Shown here: positions 35,606 through 45,058 of the stretch, piece by piece
Numbering within the stretch: position 1 is the first letter of the stretch
How the letters are laid out: each line of letters begins with the position of its first letter
NCBI GenBank assembly: GCA_900538885.1
Contig: UQAI01000002.1
Location: forward strand, 1 to 64,000
Length of the DNA: 64,000 nucleotides
Source of the DNA: an uncultured Mollicutes bacterium
Lineage (GTDB): Bacteria; Bacillota_I; Bacilli_A; ML615J-28; CAG-313
Direction: 5' to 3'
Program-made: the position numbers and the translations under genes
Notes under the pieces: model-generated
Databases searched by the model: none
Told to the model about the DNA's origin: nothing
Seen by the model: only the letters and a program-made list of their open reading frames with translations

Positions 35606-35634
35606 TTGATTTTTCTCTTTCTTTGTGCTATAAT
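35606..35634 (+). promoter_or_regulatory. Promoter of candidate small RNA
   Basis: TTGATT (35606-35611), a 17 bp spacer and TATAAT (35629-35634) preceded by TGC, an extended -10. The start site would be G35641. Confidence 0.75.
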
Positions 35635-35640
35635 GTTTAT

Positions 35641-35731
35641 GTAACGTTGTGTTACACATATCCCCTACAAGTTGTGGTTTATCCACAATCCCTTCCTATC
35701 AGGTGGTATCCCCCCACCTGATTTTGTTTTG
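35641..35731 (+). ncRNA. Candidate small regulatory RNA with three hairpins and C-rich single-stranded motifs
   Basis: A strong promoter and a strong terminator about 90 nt apart bound a stretch with no ORF. The predicted fold has three hairpins: GTAAC/GTTAC (35641-35655), TTGTGG/CCACAA (35672-35688), and terminator ATCAGGTGG/CCACCTGAT (35698-35722) followed by TTTGTTTT. Unpaired segments carry TCCCC (35661-35665), TCCCTTCC (35689-35696) and a terminator loop TATCCCC (35707-35713). C-rich unpaired motifs of this kind are the seed regions of Firmicutes sRNAs such as RsaE/RoxS, which pair with Shine-Dalgarno sites. It lacks the SRP RNA, 6S and RNase P signatures. No family identified. Confidence 0.65.
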
Positions 35732-35760
35732 TTAATAATTTTATGATATCATTATACACG

Positions 35761-35798
35761 AAAGTTCTTTAATATAAATAGTATTAAAGGACTTTTTT
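35761..35798 (+). terminator. Strong hairpin with T tract upstream of ftsY
   Basis: AAAGTTCTTTAATAT (35761-35775), loop aaata, GTATTAAAGGACTTT (35781-35795): 15 bp with two G-U pairs, then TTT. A second terminator after the small RNA, insulating ftsY. A perfect palindrome ATGATATCAT (35743-35752) lies just before it. Confidence 0.75.
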
Positions 35799-35811
35799 CT
35801 TTTCCAAATTC

Positions 35812-35840
35812 TTGAAAAAATATGAATAATATAGTATAAT
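35812..35840 (+). promoter_or_regulatory. Promoter of ftsY-ylxM-ffh
   Basis: TTGAAA (35812-35817), a 17 bp spacer and TATAAT (35835-35840). Confidence 0.8.
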
Positions 35841-35865
35841 ACATTAGAAAGTAGAGGTGCCATAT

Positions 35866-36846
35866 ATGGGTCTATTTGATTTTCTTAAAAAGAAACCTAA
35901 AGATGATAAATCTAAAAAGTATAATATAGGAATGAAAAAAACCAGAAAAGGCTTATTAGGTAAACTAAAAGCCGTACTATCAGGATATAATGAAGTTACA
36001 GAAGATTTATTTGATGATCTAACTGATGCTTTTATCATGGCTGATATTGGTGTTGAAACTACACTTGATTTTATTGACGCATTAAAAGAAGATGAACGTG
36101 TAAAAAATGTAAAAAATGCAATGGAATTACAACCAATTATTGTTGATAAAATGTTTGAACTTTATTTAAAAAATGAACTTGTTAACAATAATTTAAATAT
36201 TAATCCTAATGGATTATCAGTCTTTTTATTTGTTGGTGTTAATGGTGTTGGTAAAACCACTACGATTGCGAAAATAGCATATCGACTAAAGAACCAAGGA
36301 AAGAAAGTTTTACTTGCGGCGGGAGATACATTTAGAGCTGGAGCTATTGATCAACTTCAAGTATGGGCTAGTCGTATTGGTGTTGATATTGTAACAAAGG
36401 TAAGTGGATCTGATCCATCAAGTGTAATTTATGATGCCATCATAAAAGCCAAAGCAGAAAAATATGATGTTTTATTATGTGATACAGCTGGAAGACTTCA
36501 AAATAAAGTAAACCTAATGAAAGAACTTGAGAAAATGAATAAAGTAATTTCTCGTGAAGTTGAAAATGGACCACAGGAAACACTACTTGTTATTGACGCA
36601 ACAACTGGTCAAAATGGTTTATCTCAAGCTGAAGCCTTTATGGAAGTAACAAATATTACTGGTGTTATCCTTACTAAACTTGATGGTACAAGTAAAGGCG
36701 GAATTGTTCTTGCGATAAGAGATAAATATAATATTCCTATTAAAATGGTAGGTCTTGGTGAAAAAATGGAAGACCTTGAGTATTTTGACTTAGAAGATTA
36801 TATTGGTGGATTATTTATTGCGAGTGAAGATGATGAAGATGAATGA
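35866..36846 (+). CDS. ftsY: Signal recognition particle receptor FtsY
   Basis: Docks SRP-ribosome complexes at the membrane. 326 residues: a short basic N-terminus without the long acidic A domain, the N helical domain (about 30-95), and the SRP GTPase G domain. Motifs are G1 GVNGVGKTTTIAKIA, DTFRAGAIDQL, G3 DTAGRLQNK, G4 TKLDGTSKGG and closing GLGEKMEDLEYFD. The ATG at 35866 follows AGAGG. Its end overlaps ylxM by 8 bp. Confidence 0.96.
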   Translation: MGLFDFLKKKPKDDKSKKYNIGMKKTRKGLLGKLKAVLSGYNEVTEDLFDDLTDAFIMADIGVETTLDFIDALKEDERVKNVKNAMELQPIIVDKMFELYLKNELVNNNLNINPNGLSVFLFVGVNGVGKTTTIAKIAYRLKNQGKKVLLAAGDTFRAGAIDQLQVWASRIGVDIVTKVSGSDPSSVIYDAIIKAKAEKYDVLLCDTAGRLQNKVNLMKELEKMNKVISREVENGPQETLLVIDATTGQNGLSQAEAFMEVTNITGVILTKLDGTSKGGIVLAIRDKYNIPIKMVGLGEKMEDLEYFDLEDYIGGLFIASEDDEDE

Positions 36847-37159
36847 TTTAGAAAAAAAAGATTATTATAATACCCTATATGGTTATTATAAAACATTACT
36901 AACTGACAAACAACAAAGCATCTTTTCAAGTTACTATGAAGAAGACTATAGCCTTAGTGAAATAGCTGAAAACCTGGAGGTTAGTCGAAATGCAGTTTGG
37001 GATACTTTAAAAAAAGTAATTGATAAGTTAGAAGAATATGAAAAGAAATTAGAACTTTATGAATTTGATTTAAAGTTGGAAGAATACTTAAAAAAATTAG
37101 AAAAATGTACTAATGAAGATGGTTTAAAAATCATTGAAGAAATTAGAGAAATGGAGTAG
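36839..37159 (+). CDS. ylxM: SRP-associated helix-turn-helix protein YlxM (UPF0122)
   Basis: 106 residues. An N-terminal sigma-like helix-turn-helix (LTDKQQSIFSSYYEEDYSLSEIAENLEVSRNAVWDTLKK) and a charged coiled-coil tail (KLEEYEKKLELYEFDLKLEEYLKKLEK). In streptococci YlxM binds the SRP and modulates Ffh and FtsY GTPase activity. The location between ftsY and ffh matches. The start ATG at 36839 overlaps the ftsY end; the longer frame would lie inside ftsY. Confidence 0.9.
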   Translation: MNDLEKKDYYNTLYGYYKTLLTDKQQSIFSSYYEEDYSLSEIAENLEVSRNAVWDTLKKVIDKLEEYEKKLELYEFDLKLEEYLKKLEKCTNEDGLKIIEEIREME

Positions 37160-37162
37160 TGT

Positions 37163-38569
37163 ATGCCATTTGAGAGTTTATCCGATCGAATTCAAATGTC
37201 GCTTAGACGTTTAACGGGTCGTGGCAAAATTAATGAAAAAGATATAGATGAGGCAATGCGGGAGATTAGAGTCTCTCTACTTGAAGCCGATGTTAACTAT
37301 AAAATAGTAAAACAATTTATCGCGGATATAAAAGAAAAAGCCTTAGGTGAAAGAGTTATGAAGTCTCTTACCCCTGGCGATCAAGTTGTTAAAATAGTTT
37401 ATGAAGAACTAGTAAAATTAATGGGCGAAGAAGCCGTTCCAATTAATTTGAAAAAATCAGGTACAAGTGTCATACTTATGGCTGGTTTACAAGGTAGTGG
37501 TAAAACCACTCATGCTGGTAAACTCGCATTATATTTACGCAAGAATAACAATTTAAAACCATTACTTGTTGCTGCTGACGTTTATCGTCCTGCCGCAATC
37601 AATCAATTGGTTCAACTTGGTAAACAACTTGACATAGAAGTATTCCAAATGGGAATTTTAACTAAACCTCAAGTAATAGTTAAAAAAGCGTTAGAATACG
37701 CAAGATTAAACAATTTTAATTTAGTAATCATTGATACCGCTGGACGTTTACAAATTGATGAAGCTTTAATGCAAGAATTAGTTGATATTAAAGAAATTGC
37801 TCATCCTGATGAAATCTTACTAACAATTGATGCGATGACTGGTCAAGATGCTGTTAATGTTGCATCAACTTTCCATGATAAATTAGATGTTACAGGATGC
37901 CTACTAACTAAACTTGATAGTGACACTCGTGGTGGTGCTGCTCTGTCAATTAGATATATGACTAATATCCCAATTAAATTTGTAGGTATGGGTGAAAAAC
38001 TAGATCAACTTGAAGTATTCCATCCAGACCGTATGGCTAAACGTATTCTTGGTATGGGTGATGTATTATCATTCATTGAAAAAGCAACGGCAAATATTGA
38101 TGAAGATGATGCCATGAAACTTGCTGAAAGAATTCAAAAAGGCTTATTTAATTATAATGATTTCTTAGATCAAATTAAAACAATTAAAAAAATGGGTTCA
38201 TTAAAAGGTTTACTTGGTTTAATTCCAGGAATTGGTTCAAAAATAAGAAACCTTAATATTGATGATAAACAATTTGTTTTCATTGAAGCTATCATTGGTT
38301 CAATGACTAAAGAAGAAAGAAAAAACCCAGATTTAATTAATAAGAGTCATTCACGTAAATCGAGAATTGCCAATGGTTCAGGTAGAACATATCAAGAAAT
38401 CAACAACTTGACTAAACGTTTTGAAGATATGAAAAAACAAATGGAAAGCATGTCAAAAATGGATGAAGACCAAATGGAAAAAATGTCAAAAGGTCAAGCA
38501 CCAATGCCAATGCCTAAGATGAAGGCTAAAAAAGGTAAAGGAAAGAATAAAGGAGGCTTCCGTATTTAG
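37163..38569 (+). CDS. ffh: Signal recognition particle protein Ffh
   Basis: SRP54 homologue that binds signal sequences of nascent membrane and secreted proteins. 468 residues: N domain (1-90), G domain with MAGLQGSGKTTHAGKLA, DVYRPAAINQL, DTAGRLQIDE, TKLDSDTRGGAAL and GMGEKLDQLEVFHPDR. The Met-rich M domain (about 300-450) has RKSRIANGSGRTYQEINNL, and a Met/Lys-rich tail follows. It lies four bases after ylxM. The 4.5S RNA partner is not in the window. Confidence 0.97.
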   Translation: MPFESLSDRIQMSLRRLTGRGKINEKDIDEAMREIRVSLLEADVNYKIVKQFIADIKEKALGERVMKSLTPGDQVVKIVYEELVKLMGEEAVPINLKKSGTSVILMAGLQGSGKTTHAGKLALYLRKNNNLKPLLVAADVYRPAAINQLVQLGKQLDIEVFQMGILTKPQVIVKKALEYARLNNFNLVIIDTAGRLQIDEALMQELVDIKEIAHPDEILLTIDAMTGQDAVNVASTFHDKLDVTGCLLTKLDSDTRGGAALSIRYMTNIPIKFVGMGEKLDQLEVFHPDRMAKRILGMGDVLSFIEKATANIDEDDAMKLAERIQKGLFNYNDFLDQIKTIKKMGSLKGLLGLIPGIGSKIRNLNIDDKQFVFIEAIIGSMTKEERKNPDLINKSHSRKSRIANGSGRTYQEINNLTKRFEDMKKQMESMSKMDEDQMEKMSKGQAPMPMPKMKAKKGKGKNKGGFRI

Positions 38570-38581
38570 GAAGTCTTTTTT
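38554..38581 (+). terminator. Terminator of ftsY-ylxM-ffh
   Basis: AGGCTTCC (38554-38561) and GGAAGTCT (38569-38576) form an 8 bp stem followed by a T run. The stem overlaps the last codons of ffh. Confidence 0.8.
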
Positions 38582-38590
38582 ACAGCGAAA

Positions 38591-38624
38591 TTTAATTGAC
38601 TGTTAGTCAGTTAAATTATATAAT
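38591..38624 (+). promoter_or_regulatory. Promoter with embedded operator (inverted repeat)
   Basis: TTGACT (38596-38601), a 17 bp spacer and TATAAT (38619-38624). An inverted repeat TTTAATTGACT-GTT-AGTCAGTTAAA (38591-38615) covers the -35 box and most of the spacer, a classic repressor site (TetR-like TTGACTnnnAGTCA). The genes it controls are now a 51-codon ORF and a broken aldo/keto reductase. Confidence 0.75.
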
Positions 38625-38630
38625 GATAGT

Positions 38631-38782
38631 ATGAAATACAATAACAGTTATACTAATAATTATACATATATGACTAATTCACTTAGAGATTTAAAATTGA
38701 TAGATCCAAACATTAATTTTGTGGAAGGATTATTAAATAAAAGTGTAAAAGCTCATATAGAATATTTAGTGGGAAAAACAAA

Positions 38783-38786
<4 letters not shown>
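38631..38786 (+). CDS. Small hypothetical ORF (51 aa) at the start of the aldo/keto reductase operon
   Basis: ATG at 38631 opens 51 codons ending TGA at 38784-38786, overlapping the next start by four bases (ATGA). The expected transcription start from the promoter above falls at or next to this ATG, so the message would be leaderless or translation starts elsewhere. The peptide (MKYNNSYTNNYTYMTNSL... ending HIEYLVGKTK) matches no family I know. It may be the remnant of the operon's regulator. Confidence 0.4.
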
Positions 38787-39315
<529 letters not shown>

Positions 39316-39320
39316 TAAAA

Positions 39321-39368
39321 AAACTATATAGTAAATTAGAAACAGATCTAATTTATCATATAGTTTTT
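39321..39368. terminator. Long bidirectional terminator
   Basis: AAACTATATAGTAAATTAGA (39321-39340), loop aacaga, TCTAATTTATCATATAGTTT (39347-39366): a 20 nt stem with one 2-base mismatch. A residues before and T residues after serve both the AKR relic (+) and ruvA (-). Confidence 0.85.
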
Positions 39369-39423
39369 CTTGTTGTAAATAAGTTTAAAAAAATACCAAT
39401 TTAGTGTATAATGTAATAGATGA

Positions 39424-39996
39424 CTAAATCTTTTTTAATAAGCGTAATGCTTGTTTTACGGCATCTTTTAGTTCAGTTGAATCATCAATTACTAATTTCT
39501 TAGTAACGTTTTTAATTTCAACATTACTATAACCTAAAGATTTAAGAGCGATACCTACATTTTCTAATTTTTCACTATTAGATTTAGTGGTAGCATCTGC
39601 TGTAAAGTTGACTTTACCTTTTAAGTCAAGAATGATTTGTTGACTAAGTTTATTACCAATACCAGGGAAACTACAAAAATATTTAGCATTACTATCGTCA
39701 AGAGCTTGAACAATTTCGCCAATTGTACTAGAAGCAAGAATCGCAAGGGCTCCTTTTGGTCCTAAACCTTTAACACTAATTAAACTAATAAACATTTGCT
39801 TTTCTTCGATGGTTCCAAAACCATAAAGTTCAATGGCATCTTCACGAACATTTTGATATACATAAATAGTGGTGCTACTATCCTTTTCAAATTGATAGGG
39901 ATTAGGGACTTTAACTAAGTAACCAACGCCATAACATTCGATGGTAATGTGTGTAGCACAAACTTCTGTGATTTGACCTTTAAAATAACTATACAT
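39424..39996 (-). CDS. ruvA: Holliday junction DNA helicase subunit RuvA
   Basis: Binds Holliday junctions and loads RuvB. 190 residues: N-terminal OB domain (MYSYFKGQITEVCATHITIE), helix-hairpin-helix domain (SVKGLGPKGALAIL, FPGIGNKLSQQIILDLKGK), and C-terminal domain III that contacts RuvB (ALKSLGYSNVEIKNV). The ATG at 39996 follows AAGAGGTG, so the longer frame is rejected. Unusually, ruvA is transcribed away from ruvB instead of preceding it in one operon. Confidence 0.95.
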   Translation of the reverse strand: MYSYFKGQITEVCATHITIECYGVGYLVKVPNPYQFEKDSSTTIYVYQNVREDAIELYGFGTIEEKQMFISLISVKGLGPKGALAILASSTIGEIVQALDDSNAKYFCSFPGIGNKLSQQIILDLKGKVNFTADATTKSNSEKLENVGIALKSLGYSNVEIKNVTKKLVIDDSTELKDAVKQALRLLKKI

Positions 39997-40017
39997 AATA
40001 CACCTCTTATTACGTGT

Positions 40018-40046
40018 ATTATAGCACAAAATTAGATTTATTGCAA
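40018..40046 (-). promoter_or_regulatory. Promoter of ruvA
   Basis: On the minus strand TTGCAA (40046-40041), a 17 bp spacer and TATAAT (40023-40018) preceded by TGC (extended). A candidate opposing ruvB promoter, TTGACC (39973-39978) with TAATAC (39996-40001), lies across the ruvA start, so the two 5' ends would overlap. Confidence 0.75.
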
Positions 40047-40064
40047 AAAGAAAGGGTGACTTTT

Positions 40065-41063
40065 TTGGAAAATATAATGGATAAAAAACAAATTGATGGT
40101 GATGAACTTGAAGTCACCTTACGTCCGAAATATTTAAGTGAATATGTTGGACAAGATGAAATTAAAGAAATGATGAAAGTTTTCATCTCAACGGCTCGTG
40201 ATCGTGGTGAAAGTCTAGACCATGTTTTACTTTATGGTCCTCCAGGACTTGGTAAAACAACACTTGCTAATATCATAGCGAATGAAATGAAAACAAACTT
40301 AAAAGTAACAACCGGACCTGCTTTATCGCGTCCTGGAGATCTTGCCTCTATTCTTTCATCACTTGAACCAGGTGATATTTTATTTATCGATGAAATTCAC
40401 CGTATTCCTAAAGTAATTGAAGAAATTCTTTATTCCGCAATGGAAGATTATGCGATTGACATTGTAATGGGGAAAGACACTAATGCGATGACGCTTAGAA
40501 TTGATCTTCCTCCATTTACTTTGGTAGGGGCGACCACTAGATTTGGTGATTTAACCGCTCCAATGCGAGATCGTTTTGGAATCGTTCATCAATTGAAGTA
40601 TTACACAACTAGTGAACTTGGAACAATCATTAAGAGAACATCATCAATTTTCTCATTTTCAATAGATGATGATGCGGTAGTAGAACTTGCAAGAAGATCA
40701 CGAGGAACTCCGCGTATTGCTAATCGTTTATTTAGACGAATTAGAGATTTTGCTCAATATGAGGGATTAACCCATATTACTAAAGAAATAACTGATTATG
40801 CTTTAAATAAAATGAACATTGATAAGGGTGGACTTGACATTACTGACCGTAAGTATTTAAAGTGTTTAGTTGAACGTTTTAATGGAGGACCTGCGGGAAT
40901 TGAAGCACTAGCATCAACTATTTCAGAAGAAGCAGTAACTCTAGAAGATGTTAATGAACCATACTTACTTCAAGAAGGTTACATTGTTAGAAGCCATCGT
41001 GGTAGAGTTGCTACTGAAAAAACATATGAACATTTAGGAATTAAAAGAGGTGGAATGTTTTGA
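40065..41063 (+). CDS. ruvB: Holliday junction DNA helicase subunit RuvB
   Basis: AAA+ motor for branch migration. About 332 residues: Walker [19 protein letters not shown], Walker [17 protein letters not shown], sensor 1 [18 protein letters not shown], arginine finger region, and a C-terminal winged helix ([17 protein letters not shown]). The start is taken as TTG 40065, 6 nt after AAGGGTG (40052-40058). ATG 40077 is the alternative but has a poor RBS. It overlaps queA by four bases. Divergent from ruvA. Confidence 0.93.
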   Translation: MENIMDKKQIDGDELEVTLRPKYLSEYVGQDEIKEMMKVFISTARDRGESLDHVLLYGPPGLGKTTLANIIANEMKTNLKVTTGPALSRPGDLASILSSLEPGDILFIDEIHRIPKVIEEILYSAMEDYAIDIVMGKDTNAMTLRIDLPPFTLVGATTRFGDLTAPMRDRFGIVHQLKYYTTSELGTIIKRTSSIFSFSIDDDAVVELARRSRGTPRIANRLFRRIRDFAQYEGLTHITKEITDYALNKMNIDKGGLDITDRKYLKCLVERFNGGPAGIEALASTISEEAVTLEDVNEPYLLQEGYIVRSHRGRVATEKTYEHLGIKRGGMF

Positions 41064-42085
41064 AACTAGAAGAATTTGATTATTATTTACCCGAAAGACT
41101 AATTGCTCAAACTCCTCTTGAAAAAAGAAGTAATTCAAGATTATTAGTACTTGACAAAAAAACGGGAGAAATAGAACACAAACATTTTTATGACTTAACT
41201 AGTATGTTAACAGATAATGATGTTTTAGTTTTAAATGATACAAAAGTATTACCTTCAAGAATTTATGGCGAAAAAGAAGACACAAAAGCATGGATTGAAG
41301 TATTACTATTAAAAGAGATTAGACCAAATGTATGGGAAACCCTAACTAGACCAGCTAAAAGAGTTAAAGAGGGCACCATAATTTCCTTTAATGGAGGAAT
41401 CCTTAAAGCTAAATGTATCGGAGTTGGTCCGGATGGTGAACGAACTTTTGAAATGATGTATGATGGAATCTTCATTGAAATTCTTGAAAAAATAGGAATG
41501 ATGCCACTTCCTCCTTATATTCATGAAAAATTAGATGATGGTGATAGATATCAAACGGTTTATGCGAAAGAATATGGAAGTGCTGCAGCACCAACAGCTG
41601 GGCTCCATTTCACAAAAGAAATGCTTGAAGAATTAAAACAAAAAGGCGTTACGGTATGTTACATTACTTTACATGTAGGCCTAGGCACTTTTAGACCTGT
41701 AACAACCGAAACAGTAGAAGACCATCATATGCATAGTGAAACATATCATATGGACCAAGCTACTGCTGATATTTTAAATCAAGCAAAATTAGATCATAAG
41801 CGTATCATTAGTGTTGGTACAACTTCAACCAGAACGCTTGAAAGTATTTACAACAAATATGGCAAGTTTGTAGAAACTTGTGAAGATACAAGTATCTTTA
41901 TTTATCCACCTTATGAGTTTAAAGCAATAGATGCTTTAATCACAAATTTTCATTTACCTAAATCAACCCTTGTAATGCTTGTAAGTGCTCTTGCGGGAAA
42001 AGATAATATCATGAGAGCATATAAAGAAGCAGTTGATAAGGAATATCGCTTTTTCTCATTTGGTGATGCAATGTTTATTAAGTAG
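41060..42085 (+). CDS. queA: S-adenosylmethionine:tRNA ribosyltransferase-isomerase QueA
   Basis: Transfers the ribosyl part of SAM to preQ1 in tRNA, giving epoxyqueuosine. 341 residues with family segments [56 protein letters not shown] and [17 protein letters not shown]. The start is TTG 41060, overlapping the ruvB stop, with AGAGGTGG (41046-41053) as RBS. ruvB-queA adjacency is common in Firmicutes. QueH (13367-14008) completes the pathway. Confidence 0.96.
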   Translation: MKLEEFDYYLPERLIAQTPLEKRSNSRLLVLDKKTGEIEHKHFYDLTSMLTDNDVLVLNDTKVLPSRIYGEKEDTKAWIEVLLLKEIRPNVWETLTRPAKRVKEGTIISFNGGILKAKCIGVGPDGERTFEMMYDGIFIEILEKIGMMPLPPYIHEKLDDGDRYQTVYAKEYGSAAAPTAGLHFTKEMLEELKQKGVTVCYITLHVGLGTFRPVTTETVEDHHMHSETYHMDQATADILNQAKLDHKRIISVGTTSTRTLESIYNKYGKFVETCEDTSIFIYPPYEFKAIDALITNFHLPKSTLVMLVSALAGKDNIMRAYKEAVDKEYRFFSFGDAMFIK

Positions 42086-42093
42086 ATGATATT

Positions 42094-43017
42094 ATGAAAA
42101 ACTTTAAAAATATAAGAATAGTTGATAATTTTTATCAAACATCATCTTTTTTCCCAATGCCACTTACCCTTGTGGGAACACTAGATGAAAATGGAAACAC
42201 TAGTTTTGGTGCATATTCTTTGTGCTTTCCTTATTATATAGCTGGTAAAGATTATTACGCAATGATTCTTGAATGCCGTAATAGTTCTAACACTTGTAAA
42301 GGCATTTTAAGAAGTGGAAAATGTACAATTAATTTTTTACCATATTCTAAACGAATCTTTAAAGAACATGTTCGTTTAGGTTATCCCGGAGATACACCTG
42401 AAGAAAAAATGAAAGATTTCAAATTTAATGTTGAAACTTCAATTTCTCAAGATGAAGATCCAAATCATAACTATCCTAAAATAATAAGTGAGGCCTTACA
42501 GGTTTTCGAATGTACTTGGGTAAGTGAATTAGATAATGCAAGTAATGATGAAATAAAAGAAGAATATGATGGCCCATATCATAATTTTAATGGAATTACC
42601 TCAAAATATGGTGCTCATTTCATTCTTAAAATCGATCGCATTTTAGTAAAAGATAAATACTATGATGCTTTAATTAATGGAGTTAACACCCATAATTTTT
42701 GCCCACTTCCTACTAATTGGGGATACCGCGATTCTACTAATTTTTGGTGTTCTGCTTTCCGTACTCCAAAACCTGAAAAGGTCCCTAAACGTGAGGTTGA
42801 CTTAACCTCTGTTCGTTATGCCGCATCAAGAGCTGATGATAAAATCAAATTTTCTGATGATGCATTAATGAAATTAGTAAAAGTACCAAGACCATTTTTG
42901 AAACTAGTTATTAATGGTTGTATAAACTGGGCTAAAGAAAATAATTGTACTTTAATTACTTCAAAAGAGATGGATATCATTAACGATAAACGAAGAAAAG
43001 AAAAAGTCAAAAAATAA
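42094..43017 (+). CDS. Flavin-reductase-like (FMN-binding split barrel) protein
   Basis: 307 residues. Residues about 12-160 resemble the flavin reductase/NTAB split-barrel family (PMPLTLVGTLDENGNTSFGA, YYAMILECRNSSNTCKGI, KCTINFLP). The C-terminal 100 residues are a helical extension of unknown role. Lone members of this family act as flavin reductases or oxidoreductases of unknown substrate. It lies 9 nt after queA, third gene of the ruvB transcript, followed by a terminator. Specific reaction unknown. Confidence 0.75.
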   Translation: MKNFKNIRIVDNFYQTSSFFPMPLTLVGTLDENGNTSFGAYSLCFPYYIAGKDYYAMILECRNSSNTCKGILRSGKCTINFLPYSKRIFKEHVRLGYPGDTPEEKMKDFKFNVETSISQDEDPNHNYPKIISEALQVFECTWVSELDNASNDEIKEEYDGPYHNFNGITSKYGAHFILKIDRILVKDKYYDALINGVNTHNFCPLPTNWGYRDSTNFWCSAFRTPKPEKVPKREVDLTSVRYAASRADDKIKFSDDALMKLVKVPRPFLKLVINGCINWAKENNCTLITSKEMDIINDKRRKEKVKK

Positions 43018-43031
43018 ATATTATGTAAAAG

Positions 43032-43056
43032 AATCCTAAATTAATTAGGATTTTTT
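43032..43056 (+). terminator. Terminator of ruvB-queA-flavin reductase
   Basis: AATCCTAA (43032-43039) and TTAGGATT (43045-43052), then a T run. Confidence 0.85.
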
Positions 43057-43181
43057 GTTTATTGTAATTTATTTATAGGAAATAATTGCTAATTAAAAAA
43101 TAAAAAATGATGGTTATTTTGTCTAAAAAAAGAAGCAATTACAAGTTAATAATTAAAACATATGCAAAAAAATGAAAGATG

Positions 43182-43190
43182 TGGTATAAT
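43182..43190 (+). promoter_or_regulatory. Extended -10 promoter of the glycogen operon
   Basis: TGGTATAAT at 43182-43190. The -35 (ATGCAA near 43162) is weak, as often with extended -10 promoters. The AT-rich 120 bp upstream shows no clear operator. Confidence 0.6.
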
Positions 43191-43216
43191 AAATTTAGAA
43201 AATGGGGTGATATCGC

Positions 43217-45055
43217 ATGAATGATCAAGGTATTTATTACTTTCACCAAGGCACAAGTGCTGAAGCATATGACTTATTAGGTTCACATTACACACCGACG
43301 GAAACAACATTTAGAGTGTGGGCTCCAAATGCTAGAAGTGTTAGTGTGGTTGGTGATTTTAATGCTTGGGATAAGACAAAGAATATCATGAATAAAATTA
43401 CCGCCGAAGGTTTATATGAGGTAGTAATTAAAAATGTTAAAGAATATGATTGTTATCAATATGCGATAACATCTCGAACTGGTAAAGTAATTATGAAAAG
43501 TGATCCCTATGCTTTTCATAGTGAACTTAGACCAAAACGAGCATCTAAAGTATACGATTTAGATAAATACAAATTTACTGATGAAAAGTGGATGAAAAAT
43601 AGAAAGAATGTTCAAAACTATCATGCTCCTATCAATATTTATGAGGTGCATTTAGGTTCTTGGCGAAAATATCATGATGGTGAGACTTTTGATTATATTA
43701 AGACAGCCCATGAGTTAAGTGATTACGCAGTGAAAATGGGATATACGCATATTGAAATATTACCAATATCAGAATATCCATATGACCCTTCATGGGGCTA
43801 TCAAGTTACTGGATATTATTCTGTAACCTCTAGATATGGGACTCCTAGTGATTTTATGGAATTTATAAATATATGTCATAATAAGGGCTTAGGAGTAATT
43901 TTAGACTGGGTTCCCGGACATTTCACTAAAGATAATCATGGTCTTATTAATTTTGATGGTGATAATGTTTATGAACCAAGTGATGAAACAAGAAAAGAAA
44001 ATAAGGGATGGGGTACTAGATGTTTTGATTATGGAAGATGTGAAGTTCAAAGTTTTTTAGTATCAAACGCTATGTTTTTTGTGAAGAAATTTCATATTGA
44101 TGGAATTAGAATGGATGCGGTAGCTTCAATGCTTTATCTAGATTATGGTAAAAATGATGGTGAATGGCATCCAAATAGTTTTGGAACCAACATTAATTTA
44201 GAAGCGGTAGCGTTCTTAAAGAAATGTAATGATGCAATTCATCAAGCTTATCCTGAAGTTTTAATGATTGCTGAAGAATCCACCGCATACCCTAAGATAA
44301 CAGTACCTACTGAGTATGGGGGATTAGGATTTGATTATAAATGGAATATGGGATGGATGAATGATACTTTATCCTACATTAAAGATGATCCAATATATCG
44401 TCAGTATCATCATGATAAATTAACATTCCAAATGACTTACATTTATAGTGAACACTATATCTTACCACTTAGTCATGATGAAGTTGTGCATATGAAAGGA
44501 TCATTAATCAATAAAATGCCTGGTTCATATGAACAAAAATTTGCAGGTCTTAAAGTTTATCTTACCTATATGATGACACACCCTGGTAAAAAATTGTTAT
44601 TTATGGGTGGAGAAATAGGACAATTTAGAGAATGGAACGAAGACCGTGAAATTGATTGGTCAGTCTTACAATATCAACAACATCAAGGACTTCAAAAATA
44701 TAATGAACATTTAAATAATTTATATAAAACATCAATTGCTTTATATGAGAATGATTATAACTGGGATGGCTTTAAATGGTTAGTTGTAAATGATAATACA
44801 CGAAATGTTTTATCCTATGCAAGAATGTCACAAGGCGAAGAGATGTTAGTTATCCTAAACTTCTCATTTAATATGTGGTTTGATTATAAAATTTCAGATG
44901 TAGAGAATGGTGAGTATGAAATCATACTTGCAAGTGATGATGAAGAATATGGTGGTACTCACCACTTAAAAGGCCAAAAATATAAAGTAGAGAATAATGA
45001 ACTAGTGATATCAATACCATATAGTTCAGGAATAATATTAAGAAAGGTAAAATAG
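43217..45055 (+). CDS. glgB: 1,4-alpha-glucan branching enzyme
   Basis: Introduces alpha-1,6 branches into glycogen. 612 residues: N-terminal CBM48 domain (TTFRVWAPNARSVSVVGDFNAW), then the GH13 barrel with LDWVPGHF, nucleophile region DGIRMDAVASMLY, acid MIAEEST, and LPLSHDEVVHMKGS. A C-terminal beta domain follows. First gene of glgBCDAP, with GGGGTGA RBS. A typical single-CBM48 bacterial enzyme. Confidence 0.96.
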   Translation: MNDQGIYYFHQGTSAEAYDLLGSHYTPTETTFRVWAPNARSVSVVGDFNAWDKTKNIMNKITAEGLYEVVIKNVKEYDCYQYAITSRTGKVIMKSDPYAFHSELRPKRASKVYDLDKYKFTDEKWMKNRKNVQNYHAPINIYEVHLGSWRKYHDGETFDYIKTAHELSDYAVKMGYTHIEILPISEYPYDPSWGYQVTGYYSVTSRYGTPSDFMEFINICHNKGLGVILDWVPGHFTKDNHGLINFDGDNVYEPSDETRKENKGWGTRCFDYGRCEVQSFLVSNAMFFVKKFHIDGIRMDAVASMLYLDYGKNDGEWHPNSFGTNINLEAVAFLKKCNDAIHQAYPEVLMIAEESTAYPKITVPTEYGGLGFDYKWNMGWMNDTLSYIKDDPIYRQYHHDKLTFQMTYIYSEHYILPLSHDEVVHMKGSLINKMPGSYEQKFAGLKVYLTYMMTHPGKKLLFMGGEIGQFREWNEDREIDWSVLQYQQHQGLQKYNEHLNNLYKTSIALYENDYNWDGFKWLVVNDNTRNVLSYARMSQGEEMLVILNFSFNMWFDYKISDVENGEYEIILASDDEEYGGTHHLKGQKYKVENNELVISIPYSSGIILRKVK

Positions 45056-45058
45056 AAT

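Noticed and set aside
35641..35731. SRP (4.5S) RNA, because ftsY and ffh are next door
   Set aside because: The conserved SRP apical loop (GGAA tetraloop and flanking asymmetric loop) is absent; the hairpins are short and C-rich instead.
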